Source of the DNA: DUQW01 sp050953805
GTDB lineage: Bacteria > Bacillota_I > Bacilli_A > Acholeplasmatales > Acholeplasmataceae
Direction: 5' to 3'
Length of the DNA stretch: 64,000 bases
Assembly (NCBI GenBank): GCA_050953805.1
Contig: JBMNNE010000002.1
Coordinates: forward strand, 310,001 to 374,000
Shown here: piece by piece, positions 8,936 through 16,984 of the stretch
How positions within the stretch are numbered: the first letter of the stretch is position 1
How the letters are laid out: every line of letters begins with the position of its first letter
Notes under the pieces: generated by a model
What the model was told of the DNA's origin: nothing
Database searches by the model: none
Seen by the model: the letters and a program-made list of their open reading frames with translations, nothing else
Made by a program: the position numbers and the translations under genes

Positions 8936-10013
8936 CTATAAAAATAATTTAATTAACATTACAAATTCAATATTAAAACACTATAATACTAAAATACATC
9001 ATCCTACATTGCCATTGTTGGATGATATTTTAAAGCGAAATTATAAACATGTAATTGTTATGTTGTTAGATGGCTTAGGAGTTAATATATTAAATAAATT
9101 AGATGAAAAATCAATTTTAAGAAGACATCTTAAAGCTGAATTATCAACTGTTTTCCCACCAACAACAGTAGCGGCTACTAACGCTTTTTTAATTGGGAAA
9201 ACACCATATGAAACAGGTTTTTTAGGTTGGTCTCAATATAATAAATTTGAAGATGTTACTGATGAAATATTTACTAAACATAATTTTTATACTGGTGAAA
9301 AAATTAAAAACAATTTATATGATTTATTATTAGCTCCCGACTTCTTAAAACAAATCCAAGATAATAACCCCAATTTACATACTGAAATGATTTTTCCAGA
9401 ACCAATTAATAATAGCTCTTATAAAACATTTGATTCGATGTTAGAAAGGTTATTAGAAATTAATGAGGGAAAGGATAGTTTATGTTATTGTTACTACACA
9501 GAACCTGATTCAACGATGCATGTTAATGGGATAAATAGTGAAAAAACATTAACTATTTTAAATGAATTAAATTTTAAAATAACTAATTTCGCCAGAAAAT
9601 TAAACGATGACACCTTATTAATTATTGTAGCCGATCACGGTATGACGGATATTGAATATATTTATTTAGAAGATTACGATGAGATACTTGAAACTTTTGA
9701 AAGACCCCCAAGTATTGAATCAAGAGCTCAAACATTTTTTATAAAAGAAGGAGAAAAAGAAAAGTTTATTAAATCTTTTAATAAATACTTTCAACCGGGA
9801 TTTATAATTTATACTAAAGAAGAAGCGTATAATAAAAATATATTTGGATTTGGCCAAAAACATCCATTAGTCGATTCTTTTTTAGGTGATTATATCGTTA
9901 TTTCAACTTCAAATAAGGCAATCGGATATAAAAAAACTGAGGAAGATTTTAAAGCTCACCACGCCGGATATACCAAAGAAGAACTAACTATTCCACTTAT
10001 TATAATTGGATAA
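8928..10013 (+). CDS. Alkaline-phosphatase superfamily phosphodiesterase / nucleotide pyrophosphatase
   Basis: Type I phosphodiesterase/nucleotide pyrophosphatase family member. Metal-binding LLDGLG follows a hydrophobic strand; FPPTTVAATNAF carries the Thr expected as nucleophile; GKTPYETGFLGW and ADHGMTD are further family hallmarks, and a late HH pair (AHHAGYT) completes the metal site. No signal peptide, so cytoplasmic. I chose the ATG at 8928, which overlaps the galE stop by 8 nt; an in-frame TTG at 8913 would add five residues. Coupling to glf-galE suggests a nucleotide-sugar or phospholipid-headgroup substrate, but that is a guess from position. Confidence 0.8.
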   Translation: MINYKNNLINITNSILKHYNTKIHHPTLPLLDDILKRNYKHVIVMLLDGLGVNILNKLDEKSILRRHLKAELSTVFPPTTVAATNAFLIGKTPYETGFLGWSQYNKFEDVTDEIFTKHNFYTGEKIKNNLYDLLLAPDFLKQIQDNNPNLHTEMIFPEPINNSSYKTFDSMLERLLEINEGKDSLCYCYYTEPDSTMHVNGINSEKTLTILNELNFKITNFARKLNDDTLLIIVADHGMTDIEYIYLEDYDEILETFERPPSIESRAQTFFIKEGEKEKFIKSFNKYFQPGFIIYTKEEAYNKNIFGFGQKHPLVDSFLGDYIVISTSNKAIGYKKTEEDFKAHHAGYTKEELTIPLIIIG

Positions 10014-10060
10014 AAATAAATAGGCTTATAACCAAACAAAAACACATACTTAAAATATGC

Positions 10061-10113
10061 TATAATTAACGTAACATAGAACATTGATTAACTAATGTTT
10101 ATACATTAGTTTT
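10061..10113 (+). promoter_or_regulatory. asnS promoter and leader hairpin
   Basis: TATAAT at 10061-10066 is preceded by TGC, an extended -10; no good -35 is visible. Downstream, AACTAATG-TTTATA-CATTAGTT (10090-10111) forms a hairpin followed by only a short T run. It could end the upstream operon or act as a 5'-UTR element. No T-box signature was found. Confidence 0.45.
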
Positions 10114-10149
10114 GACATATATATAAAGTGAAAAATAGAGGAAGATAAG

Positions 10150-11517
10150 ATGAAAACGATAGTAAATTTAAAAAGAAATATTCAAGAACAAGCAGGGAAA
10201 CAAGTATCTATTAGTGGATGGGTTCGTTCTAACAGAGCACAAAAGGAATTTGGGTTTTTACAAATAAATGACGGAACTACTTTGAATCATATTCAAGTTG
10301 TTTATGATGATTTGCTTGATAATTTTAAAGATATTCAAAAAATTGGAGTCGGTAGTTCAGTTGAAGTTACTGGTGAAGTAGTATTAACACCTGATCGTCC
10401 CCAACCATTTGAATTAAAAGCCAGCCAAGTCAACTTAATTTGTGAAGCCGGTGAAAACTATCCAATTCAACCAAAAAGACATTCACGCGAATTCCTAAGA
10501 GAAGTGGCACATTTACGCCCAAGAACTAACTTGTTTAATGCTGTCTTTAGAACAAGATCAGTTATGTCTCATGCAATTCATGAATTTTTTCAAAATCGCG
10601 ATTTTGTCTATGTTCATACTCCAATTTTAACTGGTAATGATGGTGAAGGTGCCGGCGAAATGTTTACGGTTACTACTTTAAAAGAGATTAAGAAAAACGA
10701 AGATTTTTCAAAAGATTTTTTCCAAAGACAAGTTTTCTTAACAGTAACCGGACAACTACATGCAGAAGCCTATGCTCAAGCATTTAGAAATGTTTATACT
10801 TTTGGACCAACATTTAGAGCTGAAAACTCTAATACCCCAAAACACGGTTCAGAATTTTGGATGATTGAACCAGAGATGGCTTTTACTAATTTAGATGAAC
10901 TAATGGATGTTGCTGAATCAATGGTAAAACACTTAGTCCAGACACTTTTTGATAAACTTCCTGATGAATTAGAACTGTTTGATAAATTCGTTGAAAAAGG
11001 CTTGAAAGAGAGATTAAGAGTGGTTTTAGAAAAACCATTCTATCGCGTTACACATGAAGAAGCGATCAATATATTGCTTAACTCAAAAACTAAATTTGAG
11101 TTTGATCCTGAACATGGTGCCGATTTAAGAACCGAACACGAAAAGTATTTAACTGAAGTCCATTTTGATGCTCCTGTGTTTGTTACTAATTGGCCAAAAG
11201 ATATTAAGGCTTTTTATATGAGACAAAACGATGATGGCAAGACGGTAGCGGCAATGGATTTATTAGTCGCTAAATCTGGCGAATTAATTGGCGGATCTCA
11301 AAGAGAAGAGCGCTTTGATTTATTAACTAATAGAATGAAAGAACTTAATATGCATTCAGAACAAATTGAATGGTATATTAATTTAAGAAAATACGGAGGA
11401 ACTACTAGTTCTGGTTTTGGATTGGGTTTTGAAAGACTAATTATGTTTATTACTGGTGTTGAAAATATTAGAGACGTAATTCCATTTCCTAGAACTCCTA
11501 GAAATTGCGATTTTTAA
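10150..11517 (+). CDS. asnS: Asparaginyl-tRNA synthetase
   Basis: Class II aminoacyl-tRNA synthetase charging tRNA-Asn. An N-terminal OB-fold anticodon domain (ISGWVRSNRAQKEFGFLQIN, about 20-100) precedes the catalytic domain; motif 2 FRAENSNTPKHGSEFWMIEP and motif 3 GFGLGFERLIMFITG are complete. The 455-residue length and NTPKHGSEF favour AsnRS over the related AspRS. RBS GAGGAAG. Direct Asn charging means this tRNA need not rely on transamidation. The next gene starts only 8 nt after its stop. Confidence 0.95.
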   Translation: MKTIVNLKRNIQEQAGKQVSISGWVRSNRAQKEFGFLQINDGTTLNHIQVVYDDLLDNFKDIQKIGVGSSVEVTGEVVLTPDRPQPFELKASQVNLICEAGENYPIQPKRHSREFLREVAHLRPRTNLFNAVFRTRSVMSHAIHEFFQNRDFVYVHTPILTGNDGEGAGEMFTVTTLKEIKKNEDFSKDFFQRQVFLTVTGQLHAEAYAQAFRNVYTFGPTFRAENSNTPKHGSEFWMIEPEMAFTNLDELMDVAESMVKHLVQTLFDKLPDELELFDKFVEKGLKERLRVVLEKPFYRVTHEEAINILLNSKTKFEFDPEHGADLRTEHEKYLTEVHFDAPVFVTNWPKDIKAFYMRQNDDGKTVAAMDLLVAKSGELIGGSQREERFDLLTNRMKELNMHSEQIEWYINLRKYGGTTSSGFGLGFERLIMFITGVENIRDVIPFPRTPRNCDF

Positions 11518-11524
11518 ATAGAAT

Positions 11525-13183
11525 ATGAAAAAAATATTAATGTGTTTATTACTTTTTTTAGTAATATTAACATCCCCAAGTTTATCAGCAAACGAGACCA
11601 CTCAACTTAAAAAATGGAGTGTTTTTATGACTGATGTTATGGGGTCAAGCGTTAATGTAGTAGCCCATACAGATGATTCACATCATCATGAAATATATAA
11701 AATTGAACTAAAAGATATTTTTTATTTATATAATTATCTTTCCTATACTGAGAAGGATGAATTAAATAGGGAGCAGTTAGAAGCTTACGAATACGGGAAA
11801 AGTTTAGTTAGTGTTAAATATAATATTGATGATTTAAACAAAAATCCCGGTGTTGAGTTTGAAATCAGTCGTGAATTATTTGATATGTTAACTCAAGCTG
11901 AAGAAATAAGAGTGTCGTCTAGAGGCTATTTTGATTATTCGATTGGCCATATTATTGATTTATGGAAAGAAGGAATTAACAAGTACAACAAAGAAGAAAT
12001 GCCGATAGATGAATTTAATATTTTAATCGATAAAGTTAATAAAATTGAAATTATTGATGAACCACTTATTTTAAAAAATATTGATAATCATTATTATGCA
12101 ACTTTAAAAGAAGGAGCTAAAATTGATCTAGGAGCCTTTACAAAGGGATATGCAACTCAAAAAGTGATCGATTATTTAAAATCTAAAGGAGTTATTTATT
12201 ACTTAATTAATGCTGGTACATCTTCAATTGCGGTTGGAAAAAATCCCGATTTTCCCACTTATGAAATCGGGTTAAGAGAACCCATTTTAAAAAGAGAAAC
12301 ATATGGAAGTGTTAAATTAGTAGATTCAATAATTACCACTAGTGGTGACTATGAGCAATATTTTACAGTTAATAATGTAAGATTTCACCATATTATTTCT
12401 CCTAAAACGAAAACACCGAGTTCAAACTATCATGTTTTATCAATTATCGGAGAAGATGCTGGATTAATGGATGCTGCTTCAACAGCTTTATTTTCAATGA
12501 GTCCCGAAGATGCTGAAGTTTATGTAGAAGAAATTAATGCCGAAGCCATCTTTTATCACTCTAATTTAAAAGTAACTAAAGAAATTAACAATGTTGAGTT
12601 TTCACAAGAAATAACTAAACCTAAACAAGGAATTGGTAGATATTTAATTTTAGGAGTTACAATTATAGTTTCAGCGTCTATCATCTATTTTGCAGTTAAA
12701 TTCTTTATTAATACCAAAGATAAGGTTGTAGAGAATTCTAAATTAAAATTAATTAGAGATTTAATTTTATTTGGGGTTTTAGCTATTGTATTTGGTGGAA
12801 TCTTCTTAAATTATCATTTTTGGCCTAGAGAATCAGCATTAAAAGCTGAAATAACTTATCAACAAGAAGCTTATGTCGAAATTGATTTTCAAGCCAAAGA
12901 TATAACTATTTTAAAAGAACAAGTTGCCGGTTATCCTAAAAAAATAGTTGGTGATGAATACCTAGAAGTAACTCTTTTAGGTGATTATCAAGTTGACGGA
13001 GTTAAACAAGAAGTAGTAATCTTTATTGATTTTGATTTAAACAGAATTAAAGTCTCTGAAGAAAAGAGCCCATATAATTTATGTAGTAGACAAGGATGGG
13101 CATCACATGGTTATATTATTTGTTTACCAAACTCTGTTTCAATTAATTTTTATACTGGTTCGCTATTTGATGGGGTGGTGTAG
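11525..13183 (+). CDS. ApbE flavin transferase fused to a NusG_II domain (FmnB-EetA-like fusion)
   Basis: Two-part exported protein of 552 aa. Residues 1-22 are a signal peptide without lipobox Cys. Residues about 30-350 match ApbE, which links FMN to Ser/Thr of target proteins: DYSIGHIIDLW, IDLGAFTKGYATQ, LINAGTSSIAVG, HHIISPKT and MDAASTALF. Two transmembrane helices follow (about 370-392 and 408-432) with a basic loop that should be cytoplasmic. Residues about 440-552 resemble NusG domain II, including SPYNLCSRQGW and IICLPN. In the Listeria flavin-based electron-transfer locus the ApbE protein (FmnB) and the NusG_II protein (EetA) are separate; here they are joined, with both soluble parts predicted outside. 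The next gene, one base after the stop, is the EetB-type partner. I found no flavinylation target nearby. Confidence 0.85.
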   Translation: MKKILMCLLLFLVILTSPSLSANETTQLKKWSVFMTDVMGSSVNVVAHTDDSHHHEIYKIELKDIFYLYNYLSYTEKDELNREQLEAYEYGKSLVSVKYNIDDLNKNPGVEFEISRELFDMLTQAEEIRVSSRGYFDYSIGHIIDLWKEGINKYNKEEMPIDEFNILIDKVNKIEIIDEPLILKNIDNHYYATLKEGAKIDLGAFTKGYATQKVIDYLKSKGVIYYLINAGTSSIAVGKNPDFPTYEIGLREPILKRETYGSVKLVDSIITTSGDYEQYFTVNNVRFHHIISPKTKTPSSNYHVLSIIGEDAGLMDAASTALFSMSPEDAEVYVEEINAEAIFYHSNLKVTKEINNVEFSQEITKPKQGIGRYLILGVTIIVSASIIYFAVKFFINTKDKVVENSKLKLIRDLILFGVLAIVFGGIFLNYHFWPRESALKAEITYQQEAYVEIDFQAKDITILKEQVAGYPKKIVGDEYLEVTLLGDYQVDGVKQEVVIFIDFDLNRIKVSEEKSPYNLCSRQGWASHGYIICLPNSVSINFYTGSLFDGVV

Positions 13184-13744
13184 ATGGATAAGAGATTAAA
13201 AAAAGCGGTGGCTCTATCAATGATGTTAGCGATAGCCATTGTTTTAAATTTAGTAGAAACTCAAATCACCTTTTTTATCCCAGTGCCGGGGGCAAAATTA
13301 GGATTAGCTAACATAGTTACTATTATCATTTTATATACCTTTGGATTTAAGGAAGCTTTCGTTGTTGCAGTGTTAAGAGTTGTTATTGCATCACTATTAT
13401 CTCCGGGTAGATTTTTAGCTCCACCGTTTTATATGGCTTTAGCAGGCGGTATTTTGTCAGTTTTAGTGATGGCCGTATTTAGAAAAATAAATTTTTTCGG
13501 AGTTTCTGGAACAAGTCTATTTGGGTCGATCGCTCATGTTTTAGGGCAAGTTGCAGTTGGTTATTTCTTAATTGGAGAAGGACTATTTGTTTGGCTTCCG
13601 TTAATGATGATTTTAGGGATTATAACCGGATTTATTATTGGACTTATTGCCAGACAATTTTTAAAAACAACTAAAGATTGGTTTAGTAAAGAATTATTAA
13701 ACCCTAAAGAAAAGAAGAAAGAAAATAATAGCGAACATTCTTGA
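13184..13744 (+). CDS. Gx transporter family / EetB-like membrane protein
   Basis: Hydrophobic 186-residue protein with about five membrane helices, of the family annotated as Gx transporter or heptaprenyl diphosphate synthase component I. VPGAKLGLANI near residue 35 and the VLRVVIASLLSPG stretch are typical. Homologues called EetB sit beside EetA in Gram-positive electron-transfer loci and resemble ECF S-components. It begins immediately after the ApbE-NusG_II fusion stop, with GGGGTGG acting as RBS inside the upstream gene, so the two are translationally coupled. The charged C-terminal tail (KEKKKENNSEHS) is cytoplasmic. The transported or bound molecule, perhaps a quinone or flavin precursor, is inferred only from family context. 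Confidence 0.8.
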   Translation: MDKRLKKAVALSMMLAIAIVLNLVETQITFFIPVPGAKLGLANIVTIIILYTFGFKEAFVVAVLRVVIASLLSPGRFLAPPFYMALAGGILSVLVMAVFRKINFFGVSGTSLFGSIAHVLGQVAVGYFLIGEGLFVWLPLMMILGIITGFIIGLIARQFLKTTKDWFSKELLNPKEKKKENNSEHS

Positions 13745-13790
13745 TCAAACAAACAGTTAAATATATCAATATTTATCATATTTAAAATAC

Positions 13791-13819
13791 TTGCTTAATA
13801 AAAATCATAATGTTATAAT
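13791..13819 (+). promoter_or_regulatory. rpmE promoter
   Basis: TTGCTT, 17-bp spacer, TATAAT, with TGT ahead of the -10. A dyad CATGATTT-AA-AAATCATG at 13835-13852 lies between the promoter and the RBS and could form a small leader hairpin. Confidence 0.75.
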
Positions 13820-13870
13820 ATATCGGTAACTTATCATGATTTAAAAATCATGGCGGAAGGAGCGGAAAAA

Positions 13871-14107
13871 ATGAAAAAGGATATTCAACCAAAATATAAT
13901 GTTGCCAAAGCAACATGTTCAACGTGTGGAAATGAATTCGAAGTTGGTTCAACCTTAAAAGAAATTAAAGTTGACACTTGTTCAAATTGTCATCCGTTTT
14001 ACACAGGAACTCAAACATTTGTTCAAGCGGCTGGTAGAGTTGAAAAATTTAACAGACGTTACGGAATTAATCAAAAGCAAAACAAACCTGAAGAACGTGA
14101 TGAATAG
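13871..14107 (+). CDS. rpmE: 50S ribosomal protein L31
   Basis: Ribosomal protein L31 of the Zn-binding type: CSTCGNEF and CSNCHPFYTG supply four cysteines. The start is the ATG at 13871 behind GGAAGGAG; an upstream in-frame ATG at 13850 would add seven residues containing the RBS and is rejected. 78 aa with a hydrophilic C-terminal tail. It has its own promoter and terminator and is therefore a single-gene unit. Confidence 0.95.
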   Translation: MKKDIQPKYNVAKATCSTCGNEFEVGSTLKEIKVDTCSNCHPFYTGTQTFVQAAGRVEKFNRRYGINQKQNKPEERDE

Positions 14108-14119
14108 TCACGTTTTTTA
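14095..14119 (+). terminator. rpmE terminator overlapping the stop codon
   Basis: ACGTGA (14095-14100) pairs with TCACGT (14108-14113), followed by six T. The stem's left arm encodes the last residues of L31 and the stop codon lies in the loop, a compact arrangement. Confidence 0.8.
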
Positions 14120-14144
14120 TTAATTTAAAGCGAGGAGGATTATT

Positions 14145-14744
14145 ATGTATCATTCATACAAAAATGGATTTATTGAAGTAGTATGTGGACCAATGTTTGC
14201 AGGAAAAACAGAAGAGTTAATTCGTCGAATTAAGCGTCTTCAATACGCTAAACAAAACATCTTAGTTTTTAATCCTAAATTAGATAACAGATACTCGCAA
14301 AGTGAATTGGTATCACACAGTAATATGCGCACACAGGCTTATTTTATTGAAAAAAGTACTGACGCATATAACTATATTAAAGAAGACACTGATGCAGTAG
14401 TTTTTGATGAAGCTCAATTCTTTGATATGGATATTGTTGAAGTTGCTGATGATTTAGCAGATAAAGGATTAAGAGTTATTATTGGTGGTTTAGATCGTAA
14501 CTTTAGAGGAGAACCATTTGGACCAATGCCATTTTTACTAGCTAAAGCCGAATTTGTAACTAAATTAACCGCTATCTGTGTTAAAACAGGCGAACCAGCA
14601 ACTAGAACCCAAAGAATTATTAATGGAGAACCAGCCGATTATAATTCAGAAGTTATTTTAGTTAGTGGACATGATTATTATGAGGCTCGTTCGCGTCACG
14701 CCCACGAGGTTCCTAATAAACCTAAATATGAACCTCAAAAATAA
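14145..14744 (+). CDS. tdk: Thymidine kinase lacking most zinc ligands
   Basis: Type II thymidine kinase (199 aa) phosphorylating thymidine with ATP. P-loop GPMFAGKTEELI near residue 15, the Walker B-like VVFDEAQFFD and the GLDRNFRGEPFGPMP lasso motif are intact. In family members a structural zinc is held by two Cys pairs; here the first pair reads CVKT instead of CxxC and the second reads SRHAH instead of CRHCH, so three of four ligands are missing. The fold is probably stabilised without zinc. RBS GAGGAGG. Its last bases overlap tadA, suggesting translational coupling; it lies downstream of the rpmE terminator. Confidence 0.95.
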   Translation: MYHSYKNGFIEVVCGPMFAGKTEELIRRIKRLQYAKQNILVFNPKLDNRYSQSELVSHSNMRTQAYFIEKSTDAYNYIKEDTDAVVFDEAQFFDMDIVEVADDLADKGLRVIIGGLDRNFRGEPFGPMPFLLAKAEFVTKLTAICVKTGEPATRTQRIINGEPADYNSEVILVSGHDYYEARSRHAHEVPNKPKYEPQK

Positions 14745-15174
14745 TTTTATGAATTTAGCGTTTTTAGAAGCGCAAAAAGCATATCAAAAAGGTGAAGTTC
14801 CAGTAGGTGCCATTATCGTTTTTAATAATGAAGTAATTGGACTGGGGCACAATTTAAAAGAATTAAATCAAGATGTAACATCACACGCAGAAATTAATGC
14901 TATCAAAGTGGCTTCAAAAAAACTTGGAACTTGGAGATTAGAAGATTGTGATATGTATGTTACATTAGAACCATGTGTGATGTGTGCTGGAGCTATCATT
15001 CAATCAAGAATTAAAAATTTATATATCGCAACAAACGATCCAAAAAGCGGAGCCTGCGGAAGTGTTATTAATGTATTTGAAAATCCTTGGAATCACCAAG
15101 TTAATGTCGAATTTGGTATAATGAAAGAGGAAAGTTCAAAATTATTAAAAGATTTTTTTCAGAAATTAAGATAA
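14728..15174 (+). CDS. tadA: tRNA-specific adenosine-34 deaminase
   Basis: Converts A34 to inosine in tRNA-Arg(ACG). Zinc deaminase motifs SHAEINAI (His and catalytic Glu) and EPCVMCAGAI (Cys pair) are intact, and the family PVGAIIV strand is near the N-terminus. I set the start at the ATG at 14728, which overlaps the end of tdk by 17 nt and gives the usual seven-residue lead before MNLAFLEA; the ATG at 14749 is an alternative, and neither has a strong Shine-Dalgarno. 148 aa, normal length. A TATAAT within its 3' end (15116-15121) could promote the SRP RNA that follows. Confidence 0.9.
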   Translation: MNLKNNFMNLAFLEAQKAYQKGEVPVGAIIVFNNEVIGLGHNLKELNQDVTSHAEINAIKVASKKLGTWRLEDCDMYVTLEPCVMCAGAIIQSRIKNLYIATNDPKSGACGSVINVFENPWNHQVNVEFGIMKEESSKLLKDFFQKLR

Positions 15175-15176
15175 AT

Positions 15177-15285
15177 GGTTCCTATCCAGCATCGCTATTC
15201 AATTTCATGGTGTGAACCTGGTCAGGTCGTGAAAGAAGCAGCCATAAGCATTGGTGGGATGTGGATAGCGATGCTAGATAGGAAC
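15177..15285 (+). ncRNA. ffs: Signal recognition particle RNA, short bacterial type
   Basis: About 109 nt folding as one long hairpin: GGTTCCTATC and CATCGCTAT at the 5' end pair with ATAGCGATG and GATAGGAAC at the 3' end. The apical domain 15220-15243 has the Ffh-binding signature GGTCAGGTC...GAAGCAGCC. The tetraloop region reads GTGAAA rather than the common CGGAAG. It scaffolds Ffh/FtsY-dependent membrane targeting. Ends are estimated from the stem. Confidence 0.92.
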
Positions 15286-15290
15286 ATTAA

Positions 15291-15326
15291 ATAAAAAGTT
15301 TTAAATCGTTAAGACTTTTTATTTTT
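15291..15326 (+). terminator. SRP RNA terminator
   Basis: AAAAAGTTTTAA pairs with TTAAGACTTTTT (one G-U pair), followed by ATTTTTAT, directly after the SRP RNA. Confidence 0.8.
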
Positions 15327-15342
15327 ATAAGGAATAGCAAAA

Positions 15343-15951
15343 ATGAAAATTGGACTAAAAAAAATTGATAAAAATGAATATTTTGAAGATTTAAATCAAA
15401 CTGAAGTTTTAAGAATTTTGTCATACCGTTCTTTAAAAAGAAGAAGAGAATCCTTTTCTTCGCTTAGACTTTTAAAAATATTATTAAACGAAAAAGGGGT
15501 CCAAGAATTCGATATAAAAAGAGATTTATCAGGCAAACCATATCTTGATAATTTAAACATATACTTTAATATGTCACATTCTGAGGAATATTCAACATGT
15601 GTTATTTCAAGTGTTGAAGTTGGAATAGACATTGAAAAAATTAGTTCTAAGGCTAGAAATATAGCTAAAAGATTTTTAAATTTTGAAGAATATAAAAACC
15701 ATCAAAATAATGAGTATAATGATGAAAAATTAACAACTCTTTGGACAATAAAAGAATCATATACCAAATTAATCGGTAGAGGATTAACAAAATCATTTAA
15801 ACAATTAAAAATTGTTGAAAATAAAGATTATTTTGAAGTTATTGATAATACGGAAAATAGCTTTGCAAAGGTATTTAAACACGATGATTATATAATAACA
15901 GTATGTGTTAAAAATTTAGATGAACTTCCAAATGAAATAACAATTTATTAG
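15343..15951 (+). CDS. Sfp-type 4'-phosphopantetheinyl transferase
   Basis: Transfers the phosphopantetheine arm of CoA to carrier-protein serine. Signature motifs are VGIDIEKI (metal-binding Asp) and WTIKESYTKLIGRGL (metal-binding Glu and Lys) in the second half; FNMSHSEEYSTC precedes them as in Sfp/HetI proteins. 202 aa, close to the two-domain Sfp class rather than the short AcpS class. No carrier-protein or polyketide/NRPS gene is in the window, so the natural target may simply be the fatty-acid ACP. Weak RBS AAGGAAT; flanked by terminators, a single-gene unit. Confidence 0.85.
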   Translation: MKIGLKKIDKNEYFEDLNQTEVLRILSYRSLKRRRESFSSLRLLKILLNEKGVQEFDIKRDLSGKPYLDNLNIYFNMSHSEEYSTCVISSVEVGIDIEKISSKARNIAKRFLNFEEYKNHQNNEYNDEKLTTLWTIKESYTKLIGRGLTKSFKQLKIVENKDYFEVIDNTENSFAKVFKHDDYIITVCVKNLDELPNEITIY

Positions 15952-15956
15952 CAAAA

Positions 15957-15990
15957 AGAAAAACATATTCACCCACAGAATATGTTTTTT
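15957..15990 (+). terminator. Terminator after PPTase gene
   Basis: AAAACATATTC-acccaca-GAATATGTTTTTT hairpin with T run, starting six bases after the stop codon. Confidence 0.9.
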
Positions 15991-16032
15991 AATTTAGTAT
16001 AAATATTTACAGAATATTTATAATGAATTTAA

Positions 16033-16041
16033 TGATATAAT
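16033..16041 (+). promoter_or_regulatory. Extended -10 promoter for 16063-21458 genes
   Basis: TGATATAAT, an extended -10 without a strong -35, 21 nt before the start codon at 16063. A second TATAAT lies at 16019-16024. Confidence 0.5.
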
Positions 16042-16062
16042 ATATATTAGAGGTGATTTTAT

Positions 16063-16983
16063 ATGAAAATAAATAAAAAGTTATTTGATTCATTAACAAG
16101 AGAACCGAACGAGGTTCAATTAGTAGACGGAAAGAAACTAGAAATATTTTTTATGACAGAGGAAGAAAAGACATATTTTGAAGCTGAAGGAAGATTTAGC
16201 ATATGGACTTCTGATGGTAAAAACTATAGATTTTTAGTTAACGAAGAATTTTATAATTATGGAGTAATTAAAGAGTTTTACACACAACCAGTTAATGCTA
16301 AGTGGATAGACTATGTTTCAAGAATTTCTAAATATCAACGCAAATTCTTATATGCTTTAATGTTACCAATTATGGCATTATATATTATTGTTGCAATATT
16401 ATCGATTTATTTAATTCCTGATTATGCATTATATGTTTTAATTGGAATGATGGTTTTAATTTTTATCGTTAACGCAGTTCAAACTAGAGTTGTTAGAACA
16501 AGGATGGAAGAAGAAAACGATAAAACACAATTAGAAATTCAAGAAATTTTAACAACCGAAGTTTACGATCAAGTTGCTCAAGATCAAATTCAATTTAGAG
16601 AAATGAAAAATAAAGCTAGAGAAGCTGAGTTTCATGCTGCACAAGTATCTTCAGTAAACTCTGAAGTAGCTGAAGTTGAAGTTCAAGAAGAAGCGACCGA
16701 AGAAGTAGTTGCCGAAGTTGCTGTTGTAGAAGCGGCGGCACATGTTGAAGTTGAAGCAGTTCCACAAGTCGAAGAAACACCACAAGTTGAAGAAGTATCA
16801 CAAGTTGAAAAACCTGCAGAACCTAAACGATTAACCAGAAAAGTTTTAGAGTCAAAAACTATTCCTGAACTTAAGGATATAGCTAGAGCACATAAAATTT
16901 CTGGATTTTCTAATCTTAATAAACAAGAATTAGTTAATCTTCTTTATAAAAATAAAGTTACTGAATTAAATAAGGAGAATTGA
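16063..16983 (+). CDS. Two-helix membrane protein with acidic linker and C-terminal Rho_N/SAP-like domain
   Basis: Unassigned 306-residue protein. Residues 1-92 are soluble with no motif I recognise. Two membrane helices (about 95-117 and 121-143) form a hairpin with a short outside turn containing PDY, leaving both ends in the cytoplasm. Residues about 190-255 are an extended acidic linker of Glu/Val/Ala repeats (VEVEAVPQVEE, QVEEVSQVE). Residues about 261-300 (TIPELKDIARAHKISGFSNL plus KQELVNLLY) match the Rho N-terminal or SAP-like helix-extended-loop-helix fold, which often binds nucleic acid. A membrane-tethered nucleic-acid-binding protein is a possible reading. It lies two bases before tkt with a GGAGA site at its end. 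Confidence 0.7.
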   Translation: MKINKKLFDSLTREPNEVQLVDGKKLEIFFMTEEEKTYFEAEGRFSIWTSDGKNYRFLVNEEFYNYGVIKEFYTQPVNAKWIDYVSRISKYQRKFLYALMLPIMALYIIVAILSIYLIPDYALYVLIGMMVLIFIVNAVQTRVVRTRMEEENDKTQLEIQEILTTEVYDQVAQDQIQFREMKNKAREAEFHAAQVSSVNSEVAEVEVQEEATEEVVAEVAVVEAAAHVEVEAVPQVEETPQVEEVSQVEKPAEPKRLTRKVLESKTIPELKDIARAHKISGFSNLNKQELVNLLYKNKVTELNKEN

Positions 16984-16984
16984 T

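Noticed and set aside
10014..10149. T-box leader for asnS
   Set aside because: The region is only 136 bp and lacks the T-box TGGNACC sequence and stem I architecture; only a small hairpin is present.
16063..16983. Transcription terminator Rho
   Set aside because: Only the small Rho_N-like fold is present; there is no ATPase or primary RNA-binding domain and the protein has membrane helices.
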